From NCBI RefSeq assembly GCF_020907985.1, contig NZ_JAJJPA010000036.1:1-64000 (forward strand): a DNA stretch of 64,000 bases, written 5' to 3'. The translations under genes and the position numbers were made by a program. Shown here in pieces: positions 15,929 to 24,029 of this stretch; positions within the stretch are counted from its first letter, which is position 1; each line of letters opens with the position of its first letter. The notes under the pieces are model-generated. The model was not told where the DNA came from and searched no databases. It saw nothing but the letters and a program-made list of their open reading frames with translations. This DNA comes from Kitasatospora humi (GTDB lineage: Bacteria; Actinomycetota; Actinomycetes; Streptomycetales; Streptomycetaceae).

Positions 15929-17271
15929 GAGACTATCGGATCCAGGGGCGACGCGCCACGGAGATCGCTGCCGACGTGGAACGGGCGGTGGCCTGCGGGG
16001 CGCTGGAGCCCGGGCAGGCGCTGCCGCCGCTGCGCGAGCTGGCCGGCGAACTGGGCGTCAACCCCAACACCGTGGCCGCCGCCTACCGGCTGCTGCGGGA
16101 CCGCGGGGTGATCGAGACCGGCGGTCGCAAGGGCAGCCGGATCCGCCCCCGCCCGGTCACCACCTACCGTGACCAGGTCTCGCTCGCCGTTCCGCCGGGC
16201 ACCCTCAACCTCGCCACAGGCAACCCCGATCCGCGCCTGCTGCCCCCGCTGACCGCCGCGCTGGCGGCGGCCGGCGCGGCCGCCGACCGGGAGCCGGTGC
16301 TCTACGGCCACCCGGCCGCCGACCCGGAACTGATCGAGCTGGCCGCCGCCGGCTTCCGGGGCGACGGGCTGCCGGACGACGCCTACGCGGTCACCGCCGG
16401 AGCCCTGGACGCCATCGACCGCACCCTGGCCACCCAACTGCGGCCGGGCGACGGGGTGGTGGTCGAGGACCCGGCCTGGGCCAGCCTGCTCGACCTGCTG
16501 CCCGCCCACGGCCTGCGCACGCTGCCGGTGGCGGTCGACGACGAAGGCCCCCTGCCCGGCGCGGTGGCCGCGGCGCTGGCCGGCGGTGCCCGCGCGGTGA
16601 TCGTCACCAGCCGCGCCCAGAACCCCACCGGTGCCGCGCTGACCGCCGCCCGGGCCGCCGAACTGCGCGCGGTGCTGGCCCGGCATCCCGAGGTGCTGCT
16701 GCTGGAGGACGACCACGGGCACGGCATCACCGAACTGCCCTACCACCCCGTCGTCTGCGGTGCCGACCGGCGGCCGGTCACCCCGCGCTGGGCGGTGGTG
16801 CGCTCGGCCGCCAAGGCGTTCGGTCCCGATCTGCGGCTCGCGGTGGTGGCCGGCGACCGGCAGACGGTGGACCGCGTGCTCGGGCGGCAGCGACTGGACA
16901 CCGGCTGGGTCAGCCACCTGCTGCAGCGCACCACCGTGGAGCTCTGGCGCACCGTGGGGCCGTCGCCCGCCGGAGTGGCCGACGCCTACCGCGAGCGCCG
17001 CGAGGCCCTGCTCGCCGCACTGGCCAGGCACGGGCTGCGCGGCCACGGACGCAGCGGGCTCAACGTCTGGGTGCCGGTGCCGGACGAGACCGGTGTCGTG
17101 GTCGGCCTGCTGCAGCGCGGCTGGGCGGTGGCGCCCGGCGCCCGGTTCCGCGTGCAGTCCCCGCCCGGCATCCGGATCACCGTGGCCCGGCTGGACGTTG
17201 CCGACGCGCCCCGGCTGGCCGCCGATCTGGTCCAGGTGCTCGGCGGGGGCGCCGGAGCGCGGCAGGTCTGA
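15922..17271 (+). CDS. MocR family regulator (GntR HTH fused to class I aminotransferase domain)
   Basis: This 449-residue protein has two domains. The N-terminal winged helix (LPPLRELAGELGVNPNTVAA, YRLLRDRGVIETGGRKGS) is joined to a fold-I aminotransferase domain with NPTGAALT, LLEDDHGHGI and the PLP-binding lysine in VRSAAKAFGPDLRL (K298). MocR proteins use PLP or an aldimine as effector rather than catalysing transamination. Divergent placement to two PNPOx-fold genes suggests a PdxR-like role in cofactor control. Start GTG 15922 appears leaderless. A perfect hairpin follows the stop. Confidence 0.92.
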   Translation: MLGDYRIQGRRATEIAADVERAVACGALEPGQALPPLRELAGELGVNPNTVAAAYRLLRDRGVIETGGRKGSRIRPRPVTTYRDQVSLAVPPGTLNLATGNPDPRLLPPLTAALAAAGAAADREPVLYGHPAADPELIELAAAGFRGDGLPDDAYAVTAGALDAIDRTLATQLRPGDGVVVEDPAWASLLDLLPAHGLRTLPVAVDDEGPLPGAVAAALAGGARAVIVTSRAQNPTGAALTAARAAELRAVLARHPEVLLLEDDHGHGITELPYHPVVCGADRRPVTPRWAVVRSAAKAFGPDLRLAVVAGDRQTVDRVLGRQRLDTGWVSHLLQRTTVELWRTVGPSPAGVADAYRERREALLAALARHGLRGHGRSGLNVWVPVPDETGVVVGLLQRGWAVAPGARFRVQSPPGIRITVARLDVADAPRLAADLVQVLGGGAGARQV

Positions 17272-17275
17272 CGAC

Positions 17276-17311
17276 GGCGGGAGCGCCGCCGGGCGCGGCG
17301 GCGCTCCCGCC
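17276..17311. terminator. Hairpin terminator between MocR and NDH-2 genes
   Basis: A perfect 15-bp stem (GGCGGGAGCGCCGCC at 17276-17290, complement at 17297-17311) has a 6-base loop. It lies 5 bases after the MocR stop and between convergent genes. Confidence 0.85.
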
Positions 17312-17336
17312 CTGCCGGGGCCGGCCCTTGGCCTAC

Positions 17337-17387
17337 GGGTGTCAGCTCTTGGCCTGCTGACGCAGGCCCTGGGGTGTCAGCTCTTGG
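17337..17387. repeat. Duplicated NDH-2 stop region
   Basis: The 16-bp sequence GGGTGTCAGCTCTTGG occurs at 17337-17352 and 17372-17387, a 35-bp period. The right copy contains the TGA stop and last Lys-Ser codons of the minus-strand dehydrogenase; the left copy is a duplicate just downstream. Confidence 0.85.
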
Positions 17388-18735
17388 TCCGCAACGCCTG
17401 GGCGTGCTCGCGCACCTGATCCTTCGTCAGATAGGCGTCGGTGTACTCGAAGTCGCGCAGTCGGGCGGGGCGGCGGGCGAGGAACCCGATGCGCACGAAG
17501 TCGTCGCCCGCGGTCGCGTTGATCAGCCAGTTGGTGCCGACCCGGAGCTTGGCGACGTTGGTCCGCATCGCCATCAAGTGGTATCCCCGGGCCACCAGTT
17601 GGGCCGGTACCCCGGTCATCTCCACGGCCAGCGGCTTGGAGACCGCGTCCTTGCCGCCCAAGTCCACCACCAGGCCCAGGTCCCGGTGGAAGTAGGGCTC
17701 CAGCGGCTGGTTGCGCAGTGCGGCGACCAGGTTGTCGGCCACCTTGCGGCCCTGCCGGGCGGAGTGCTGCGCGGTCGGTGGGCAGACCGCGCCGTCGTCC
17801 TTGGCCAGGTCGGGCACGGCCGCCGCGTCGCCGAGCGCGAACATGCCCTCGAACTGCGGCACCCGCAGCTCGGCGGTCACCGCGAGCCGGCCGCGCACCG
17901 TCTCCGCGTCCAGGGTGCCGACCAGCGGGCTGGCCGCCACTCCCGCCGTCCAGATCAGGGTGCGGGAGGGGACCTCCCGACCGTCGGTGAAGGTCACCGA
18001 GGTGTCCTCCACCTTGGCCACCGAGACGCCCAGCGAGACCTCGATGCCGCGTTTGCGCAGGATCTGCAGGGCCCGGGTGCCCAGGTGCTCACCGAGCTCG
18101 GGCATCAACTTGGGGGCGATGTCGATCAGGTGCCACCTGATCAGGTGCGGGTCCAGCCGCGGGTAGCGGTCCAGTGCGGCGGTGGTCAGCCGCTGCAGGC
18201 AGGCCGCCGTTTCGGTGCCCGCGTAGCCGCCGCCCACCACGACGAACCCGAGCCGCGACTCGCGCTCCCGCTGGTCCAGCGTGTTGGCCGCCAGGTCCAG
18301 CTGCGCGATCACGTGGTCGCGCACGTAGGCCGCCTCGGCCAGCGTCTTCATGCCGCGGGCGTGGTCGGTCAGGCCCGGGATGTCGAAGGTCCGGGTGACG
18401 CTGCCCGGGGCCAGTACCAGGTAGTCGTACGGCTCCACGACCTCCTGGTCGGTGATCTTGCGGATGATGCAGACCTTGGCCCTGGGATCGATGCCGATCG
18501 CACCACCGGGAATGATGTCGGTGCGCCGCAGGGTGCGCCGCAGTGAGACGGCGACCGACTGCGGGGTCAGCACGCCGGCCGCGACGTGCGGGAGCAGAGG
18601 CAGATACAGCTGGTAGCTGAACGGCGCGACCAGCGTGATCTGTGCTTCGGTGGGGGCGAGCTTGCGCTCCAGCCGCCGGGCGCATTCCACACCGGCGAAG
18701 CCGCCGCCGACCACCAGGATCCGAGGACGTTCCAT
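17377..18735 (-). CDS. Type II NADH dehydrogenase (NDH-2), FAD-dependent
   Basis: This is a single-subunit, membrane-associated NADH:quinone oxidoreductase of 452 residues. PRILVVGGGFAGVECARRLE is the FAD-binding Rossmann motif, SRLGFVVVGGGYAGTETAAC the NADH-binding motif, and FEGMFALGDAAAVPD the FAD ribityl-binding signature. CPPTAQHSARQG is the conserved quinone-site segment (AQxAxQ), and the C-terminal amphipathic region (GYHLMAMRTNVAKLRVGTNW onwards) anchors it to the membrane. ATG 18733-18735 has an AAGGAAGAG RBS. It is monocistronic. Confidence 0.93.
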   Translation of the reverse strand: MERPRILVVGGGFAGVECARRLERKLAPTEAQITLVAPFSYQLYLPLLPHVAAGVLTPQSVAVSLRRTLRRTDIIPGGAIGIDPRAKVCIIRKITDQEVVEPYDYLVLAPGSVTRTFDIPGLTDHARGMKTLAEAAYVRDHVIAQLDLAANTLDQRERESRLGFVVVGGGYAGTETAACLQRLTTAALDRYPRLDPHLIRWHLIDIAPKLMPELGEHLGTRALQILRKRGIEVSLGVSVAKVEDTSVTFTDGREVPSRTLIWTAGVAASPLVGTLDAETVRGRLAVTAELRVPQFEGMFALGDAAAVPDLAKDDGAVCPPTAQHSARQGRKVADNLVAALRNQPLEPYFHRDLGLVVDLGGKDAVSKPLAVEMTGVPAQLVARGYHLMAMRTNVAKLRVGTNWLINATAGDDFVRIGFLARRPARLRDFEYTDAYLTKDQVREHAQALRTKS

Positions 18736-18907
18736 CACTCTTCCTTCGCAGCAGGCAACTGTTGCGGACGAACCGGCGGCCCGGCCCATGCGGGTTCCCC
18801 GCCCGGAGGCTGGGGAAGGGGTCACCACCTTCGGCCCACCCTCGCACGGCCCCAGGGGTGGCGCCACCGCAAGCGGGCGGACGGGGCGGGATCGGTAGGG
18901 TTGGCGC

Positions 18908-19672
18908 GTGCTACGTGAGGTGACGGCTGTCCGTTATGTGACGCCACTGCGAGAAGGCGGCTCGATGCCGGGCCTGGTGGAGGGCGACGACCACCGGCTC
19001 TACGCGTTGAAGTGGAGTGGGGCGGCGCAAGGCCGCAAGGCGCTGGTCGCCGAAGTGCTGGCCGGCGAACTCGGGCGCGGGCTCGGCCTGCCGGTGCCCG
19101 AACTGGTCCGGATCGACCTGGATCCGGTGCTGGCGCGCAGCGAGCCGGAGCAGCAGATCCAGGAGCAGATGCGGGCCAGCGGCGGCCTGAACATCGGTCT
19201 GGCCTTCGCCAGCGGGGCGCTCAACTTCGACCCGCTCTGCTTCGAGGTGCCGGCCGACCTCGCCGCCCGGGTGCTCTGGTTCGACGCGCTGATCGGCAAC
19301 GTGGACCGCTCCTGGCGCAACCCCAACATGCTGGTCGTCGACGGCGAGTTGATGCTGATCGACCACGGCGCGAGCCTCATCTTCCACCACAGCTGGGCGA
19401 GTTCGGCCGGCTGGGCGAGGCGTCGGTATGACGCGGGTGACCACGCGCTGGGCCGCTTCGTCCGCGAACTGGGCGGCGTGGACGCCGAGTCGGCCGCCCG
19501 CTGCACCCCCGAGCTGCTGGCGGCCGCGGTGGCCGCGGTGCCGGAGGAGTTCCTGGTGGAGGAGCCGGGCTTCGAGGGGCCGGACGCGGTGCGTGCGGCG
19601 TATCTGGAGCGGCTGGGCGCGCGGCTGGCCGGGCCGCGCGACTGGCTGCCGCTGCCGGAGGTGGGCGCATGA
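18908..19672 (+). CDS. HipA-like kinase family protein
   Basis: This 254-residue protein resembles the stand-alone HipA_2-type kinase domain of actinobacteria. GRKALVAEVLAGELGRGLGL, FDALIGNVDRSWRNPNMLVV (GN.DR...NPN catalytic and metal region) and LMLIDHGASLIFHH (D-H-G metal motif) are visible. The usual partner is a DUF3037 protein, which follows here. No HipB antitoxin is present, so this is probably not a classical toxin-antitoxin pair. TAGGGT (18896-18901) lies 6 bases before GTG 18908 with no RBS, so the mRNA is probably leaderless. The stop overlaps the ATG of a 13-codon minicistron. Confidence 0.85.
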   Translation: MLREVTAVRYVTPLREGGSMPGLVEGDDHRLYALKWSGAAQGRKALVAEVLAGELGRGLGLPVPELVRIDLDPVLARSEPEQQIQEQMRASGGLNIGLAFASGALNFDPLCFEVPADLAARVLWFDALIGNVDRSWRNPNMLVVDGELMLIDHGASLIFHHSWASSAGWARRRYDAGDHALGRFVRELGGVDAESAARCTPELLAAAVAAVPEEFLVEEPGFEGPDAVRAAYLERLGARLAGPRDWLPLPEVGA

Positions 19673-19710
19673 GCGAGTGGACCGAGCGGATCGTCGAGGT
19701 GGGCGCATGA
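19669..19710 (+). CDS. 13-codon minicistron linking HipA-like and DUF3037 genes
   Basis: ATG 19669 overlaps the kinase stop as ATGA and encodes MSEWTERIVEVGA, then a TGA that overlaps the DUF3037 ATG as a second ATGA. The 21-bp junction sequence around each ATGA is identical (19658-19678 and 19696-19716, 38-bp period). The insert looks like a duplication of the junction that preserves translational coupling. Whether a peptide accumulates is unknown. Confidence 0.5.
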   Translation: MSEWTERIVEVGA

Positions 19711-20102
19711 GCGAGTCGATGACGGAGCTGCGGGAGTACGAGTACGCGGTGATCCGCGCGGTGCCGCGGGTGGAGCGCGGGGAGTGCGTCAACCTCGGGG
19801 TGCTGCTCTACTGCCGCTGGCAGGAGCGGCTGCTGGCCCGCACCCTGCTGCCCGAGGCCAAGCTGCTGGCGCTGGATCCGGCGGTGGACCTGGCCGGGGT
19901 CGGCCGGGCGCTGCGCGGCATCGAGGCGGTGGCCGCGGGCGGCCCGGAAGCCGGACCGGCGGCGGCCGACAGCCCGGGGCAGCGGTTCCGCTGGCTGACC
20001 GCCCCGCGCAGTGCGGTGGTGCAGCCGGGGCCGGTGCACACCGGTCTGACCGCCGATCTGGACGCGGACCTCGAGCGGCTCTTCCGCGACCTGGTGGCCT
20101 AG
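19707..20102 (+). CDS. DUF3037 domain protein
   Basis: This 131-residue protein begins MSESMTELREYEYAVIRAVP. RVERGECVNLGVLLYCRWQE is the hallmark of DUF3037, and the family is normally encoded directly after a HipA-like kinase, as here. It is soluble and its function is not established. The ATG at 19707 was chosen because the preceding minicistron stop overlaps it (ATGA). An in-frame extension upstream would only read another frame of the kinase gene. Confidence 0.88.
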   Translation: MSESMTELREYEYAVIRAVPRVERGECVNLGVLLYCRWQERLLARTLLPEAKLLALDPAVDLAGVGRALRGIEAVAAGGPEAGPAAADSPGQRFRWLTAPRSAVVQPGPVHTGLTADLDADLERLFRDLVA

Positions 20103-20216
20103 AGGCGTCGGCGACCCGAGGCGTCCGCGACCCGGTGGTCGCGGTGTTCGTCCGGTGCGGTTGGTTCCCGCGGTGAAAGCTGGAGTTAATGAAGCTTTTA
20201 CGCGTACTGTGATGTC

Positions 20217-20666
20217 ATGGCTGCCATGACCACCGCCGCCCAGCGCATCACCACCGCCGAACTGATGGAGGCGGTGGCCGGCGTGAGCTCCGCGTTCTGG
20301 ATCGACTTCGCCGCCGCCGCGGCCCGGCACGGGCTGAGCGCCACCCAGGGCAAGGCGCTCGGCGCGGTGCTGGAGCCGGTGCCGATGCGGGCCCTGGCCG
20401 AGCGGCTGGGCTGCGACGCCTCCAACGTGACCGGCATCGTGGACCGGCTGGAGAGCCTGGGCCTGGCCACCCGGGAGGCGGCGGCCGCCGACCGCCGCGT
20501 CAAGATCGTCACCATCACGCCCACCGGCGCCGAGGTGCTGCAAGCGATCCGCGACGACATGTCCCGCGCGCACCGGGCGCTGGAGTCGCTGGACGGCGAG
20601 CAGCGTGCCGCCCTGCTGGCCATGTGCGCCCAGCTGCTGCCGCTGCTGAAGGGCGAGCCGGCCTAG
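20217..20666 (+). CDS. MarR family transcriptional regulator
   Basis: This 149-residue winged-helix protein has MRALAERLGCDASNVTGIVD (helix-turn-helix), RLESLGLATREAAAADRRVK (wing, with the D-x-R-x motif) and flanking dimerisation helices. TACTGT (20205-20210) lies 6 bases before ATG 20217 and there is no RBS, suggesting a leaderless transcript. AT-rich sequence with AAGCTT just upstream may be the operator. The following frame is a remnant of a TauE/SafE permease, so the original regulatory target may have been lost. Confidence 0.92.
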   Translation: MAAMTTAAQRITTAELMEAVAGVSSAFWIDFAAAAARHGLSATQGKALGAVLEPVPMRALAERLGCDASNVTGIVDRLESLGLATREAAAADRRVKIVTITPTGAEVLQAIRDDMSRAHRALESLDGEQRAALLAMCAQLLPLLKGEPA

Positions 20667-20693
20667 GAGACCGCAGGACTGGGGGGTCGCGGG

Positions 20694-20933
20694 GTGCTCG
20701 CGGTCGCCCGGTTCTACGGCCTGCTGGTCAACCTCTTCTCGATGCTCGCCAAGGGCGTCCCGCACCTGTCCCCGCCCGCCTGGCCGGCGGTGGCCGCGGC
20801 GCTGGCGCTCGGCGCGGTGATCGGGCACCGGGCGGGCGACCGGGTGCCGGAGCAGCGGGCCCGCGCGGTGGTGCTGCTGCCGGCCCTGGGCGGCGGCGTG
20901 ACCACTCTGCTCAAGGGCCTGTCGATGCTGTGA
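20694..20933 (+). pseudogene. C-terminal remnant of a TauE/SafE (sulfite exporter-like) permease
   Basis: This is a 79-codon frame from GTG 20694. The sequence LVNLFSMLAKGVPHLSPPAW, then ALALGAVIGHRAGDRVPEQR and GGGVTTLLKGLSML, looks like the last third of a TauE/SafE membrane protein, whose full length is about 250 residues. The N-terminal two thirds are missing, and the preceding 27 bases after the MarR stop contain no other part of it. MarR-TauE/SafE pairs are common in actinomycetes. The assignment is from remembered family features and is probable, not proven. A small expressed membrane protein cannot be excluded. Confidence 0.6.
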
Positions 20934-20984
20934 CGGCAGCCTGCCTGCCGATGGGGCTGACCTCGACTGTTAGGCTTGCGAAGC

Positions 20985-22415
20985 GTGAGCGCGAAGCCCC
21001 TGATCCCCGATGTCCTGGCCGCCCGGTACGCCTCGGCGACGCTGGCCCAGCTGTGGTCCCCCGAGCACAAGGTGGTCCTGGAGCGCCACCTGTGGCTCGC
21101 CGTCCTCAAGGCCCAGAAGGACCTGGGGATCGACGTCCCCGAGACCGCCGTGGCCGACTACGAGCGGGTGATCGACCAGGTCGACCTGGAGTCCATCGCG
21201 GCCCGCGAGCGGGTCACCCGGCACGACGTCAAGGCCCGGATCGAGGAGTTCAGCGACCTCGCCGGCCATGAGCAGATCCACAAGGGGATGACCTCCCGGG
21301 ACCTGACCGAGAACGTCGAGCAGCTGCAGGTCCGCCAGTCGCTGGAGCACGTGCGCGACCGCACGGTGGCCGTGCTGGTCCGCCTCGGCCGGCTCTCCGC
21401 CGAGCACGCCGAGCTGGTCATGGCCGGCCGCTCGCACAACGTCGCGGCCCAGGCCACCACCCTCGGCAAGCGGTTCGCCTCGATCGCCGACGAGCTGCTC
21501 GTCGCGTTCGCCCGGCTGGAGGAGCTGATCGCCCGCTATCCGCTGCGCGGGATCAAGGGCCCGGTCGGCACCGCCCAGGACATGCTCGACCTGCTCGGCG
21601 GCGACGCCCGGAAGCTGGCCGAGCTGGAGCGCCGCGTCGCCGCCCACCTGGGCTTCGACAACGTCTTCACCAGCGTCGGCCAGGTCTACCCGCGCTCGCT
21701 GGACTTCGAGGTGCTCACCACCCTGGTGCAGCTGGCCGCCGCGCCGTCCAGCCTGGCCAAGACGATCCGCCTGATGGCCGGACACGAGCTGGTCACCGAG
21801 GGCTTCAAGGAGGGCCAGGTCGGCTCCTCCGCGATGCCGCACAAGATGAACACCCGCTCCTGCGAGCGCGTCAACGGCCTGGCCGTGATCCTGCGCGGCT
21901 ACGCCTCGATGACCGGCGAGCTGGCCGGCGACCAGTGGAACGAGGGCGACGTCTCCTGCTCGGTGGTCCGCCGGGTGGCGCTGCCGGACGCCTTCTTCGC
22001 CTTCGACGGCCTGCTGGAGACCTTCCTGACGGTGCTGGACGAGTTCGGCGCCTTCCCGGCCGTGATCGAGGCCGAGCTGGACCGCTACCTGCCGTTCCTG
22101 GCGACCACCAAGGTGCTGATGGGCGCCGTCCGGGCCGGCGTCGGCCGCGAGGTCGGCCACGAGGTGATCAAGGAGCACGCGGTCGCCTCCGCGCTCGCCA
22201 TGCGGGCCGGCGCCCGGGAGAACGAGCTGCTGGACCGGCTGGCCGCCGACGGGCGCATCCCGCTGGACCGGGCCGCGCTGGACGCCCTGCTGGCCGACCG
22301 GCTCTCGTTCACCGGCGCCGCCGGCGCCCAGGTGGCGGAGCTGGTCGACCGGATCGGCAAGGTCGCCGCGAAGTACCCGCAGGCCGCCGCCTACGCCCCC
22401 GGCGCCATCCTCTGA
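20985..22415 (+). CDS. purB: Adenylosuccinate lyase
   Basis: This cytosolic fumarase-superfamily enzyme of 476 residues acts in purine synthesis, cleaving SAICAR and adenylosuccinate. Conserved parts are TSRDLTENVEQLQVRQSLEH, AGRSHNVAAQATTLGKRFAS, GPVGTAQDMLDLLGGD and the signature GQVGSSAMPHKMNTRSCERV with the catalytic flexible loop. GTG 20985 gives the usual N-terminus (SAKPLIPDVLAARYAS). TAGGCT at 20971-20976 lies 8 bases upstream and no RBS is seen, so the mRNA may be leaderless. The gene stands alone. Its 3' end overlaps a convergent MFS gene by 25 bases, and its hairpin terminator lies inside that gene. Confidence 0.97.
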   Translation: MSAKPLIPDVLAARYASATLAQLWSPEHKVVLERHLWLAVLKAQKDLGIDVPETAVADYERVIDQVDLESIAARERVTRHDVKARIEEFSDLAGHEQIHKGMTSRDLTENVEQLQVRQSLEHVRDRTVAVLVRLGRLSAEHAELVMAGRSHNVAAQATTLGKRFASIADELLVAFARLEELIARYPLRGIKGPVGTAQDMLDLLGGDARKLAELERRVAAHLGFDNVFTSVGQVYPRSLDFEVLTTLVQLAAAPSSLAKTIRLMAGHELVTEGFKEGQVGSSAMPHKMNTRSCERVNGLAVILRGYASMTGELAGDQWNEGDVSCSVVRRVALPDAFFAFDGLLETFLTVLDEFGAFPAVIEAELDRYLPFLATTKVLMGAVRAGVGREVGHEVIKEHAVASALAMRAGARENELLDRLAADGRIPLDRAALDALLADRLSFTGAAGAQVAELVDRIGKVAAKYPQAAAYAPGAIL

Positions 22416-23905
22416 TCGCCTGACGATCCGCCGGCCCGGGACCCGGGGCACTCGTGCCCCGGGTCCACCGGCGGCGAGGCGGTGCCGCAGTACCAGGTGG
22501 CGTCCGGCTCGGCCCGGGGCTCGGTCCTCGCCGGCACGGTGGCCAGCGCCAGCAGCCCGGACCCGGCCAGCACCCCGGCGCAGATCAGGCACGCCGAGTG
22601 GAACGCCGAGTTCACCGAACCGGCCACCTGGTACTGGGTCCCGCTCAGCCCGGTCAGCAGCGGCAGCGCCGCCACGGCGAGCAGCCCGGCGGCCCGCGCG
22701 GCCGCGTTGTTCACCCCGCTGGCGATCCCGGCCCGGCGCACGTCCACCGCCGCCAGCACGGTCGCCGTCAGCGGCGCCACCAGCAGGGTCAGCCCGATGC
22801 CGAAGAGCAGCGCGGACGGGAACACATCCGCCCAGTACGAGGCGTGCGCACCGATCCGCAGCATCAGCAGCACCCCGCCGGCGGCCAGCAGCGGACCGAT
22901 GGTGAGCGGCAGCCGCGGCCCGATCCGGGTGGCCAACCGCCCGGCCCGGGACGAGAACAGCAGCATCAGCACGGTCAGCGGCGCGAACGCCACCCCCGCC
23001 ACCACCGGGGAGAACCCGGCGACGGTCTGCAACTGCACCTGCAGGAAGAACAAGATGCCGCTCAGTGCACCGTAGATGCCCAGCGTGACCACGTTGACCG
23101 CGCTGAACAGGCGCGAGGAGAACAGCCCGAGCGGCAGCATCGGCTCCGGCCGGCGCCCCTCCACCCGGATGAACACCGCCGCCAGCAGTACGCCGACGAC
23201 TGCCGAGATCCAGACCGCCGGTGACACCCCCGAGGCCGCCGCGGTCAGGGCGTAGGTCACGCCGCCCAGCGACAGCGCCGCCAGCACCGCGCCGGGCACG
23301 TCGAAGCGACCGGTGGCCTGCTCGTCCCGGCTCTCCGGCACGTGCCGCTCCGTCAGCAGCGCCACCACCACGGCCACCGGCAGGTTGATCACGAAGATCC
23401 ACCGCCAGCCCGGCCCGCTCACCAGCCAACCGCCCAGGAACGGCCCGACCGCCGTGGCCACCCCGCCCAGCCCCGACCAGGCGCCCACCGCGGCCGAGCG
23501 GTCGTCCGGATGGAAGGTGGCCTGCAGCAGCGCCAGCGACCCGGGGGTGAGCAGAGCGCCGCCGATGCCCTGCAGCGCCCTGGCCACGATCAGCACGCCG
23601 ACCGTGGGTGCCACCGCGCACAGGCCCGAGGCCGCCGCGAACCAGATCCCACCGATCAGGAAGACCCGCCGCCGTCCGTACCGGTCACCCAGCGAGCCGC
23701 CGAGCAGGATCAGCCCGGCCAGGGTGAGCAGGTAGGCGTTGAGCGTCCACTGCAGTTCGGCCAGTGAGGCGTGCAGGTCGGCACCGATGTGCGGCAGCGC
23801 CACATTGACCACCGTGCTGTCCAGCATCGCCATTCCGGAGCCGAGCGCGGCCGCCAGCACCACCCACCGCCCCTGCGCGCTGCGCAGCCTGATTCCGTTG
23901 TCCAT
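22391..23905 (-). CDS. DHA2 family MFS exporter (EmrB/QacA type)
   Basis: This is a predicted 14-helix proton-driven drug exporter of about 504 residues. AMLDSTVVNVALPHIGADLH is helix 1 of DHA2 proteins, GGSLGDRYGRRRVFLIG the loop 2-3 motif, and ALQGIGGALLTPGSLALLQA motif C. ATG 23903-23905 has AGGA about 10 bases upstream; an in-frame ATG at 24030 would add 41 unlikely residues. The final ~35 residues (from TWYCGTASPP) are low-complexity, encoded across the purB terminator and the last purB codons, which suggests loss of an earlier stop. Confidence 0.88.
   Translation of the reverse strand: MDNGIRLRSAQGRWVVLAAALGSGMAMLDSTVVNVALPHIGADLHASLAELQWTLNAYLLTLAGLILLGGSLGDRYGRRRVFLIGGIWFAAASGLCAVAPTVGVLIVARALQGIGGALLTPGSLALLQATFHPDDRSAAVGAWSGLGGVATAVGPFLGGWLVSGPGWRWIFVINLPVAVVVALLTERHVPESRDEQATGRFDVPGAVLAALSLGGVTYALTAAASGVSPAVWISAVVGVLLAAVFIRVEGRRPEPMLPLGLFSSRLFSAVNVVTLGIYGALSGILFFLQVQLQTVAGFSPVVAGVAFAPLTVLMLLFSSRAGRLATRIGPRLPLTIGPLLAAGGVLLMLRIGAHASYWADVFPSALLFGIGLTLLVAPLTATVLAAVDVRRAGIASGVNNAAARAAGLLAVAALPLLTGLSGTQYQVAGSVNSAFHSACLICAGVLAGSGLLALATVPARTEPRAEPDATWYCGTASPPVDPGHECPGSRAGGSSGDQRMAPGA
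22439..22466 (+). terminator. purB hairpin terminator
   Basis: A perfect 12-bp stem (GGACCCGGGGCA at 22439-22450, complement at 22455-22466) has loop CTCG. It sits 24 bases after the purB stop. It is entirely within the 3' coding part of the convergent MFS gene. Confidence 0.8.
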
Positions 23906-24029
23906 GACTGCGATCCTGCCGGGCCCGGGACTCCTGCGCCCGCGCCCGGGCGCGCTCGGGTGGCGTGGCGTCAACTGCCGGGCGAGGGTGGAGGCGGACC
24001 GCGTTCCTCCGTAGTCAGGTGATGCCGTC

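Noticed and set aside
18908..20102. HipBA toxin-antitoxin system
   Set aside because: No HipB-type HTH gene is present. The kinase is the short HipA_2 form normally paired with DUF3037.
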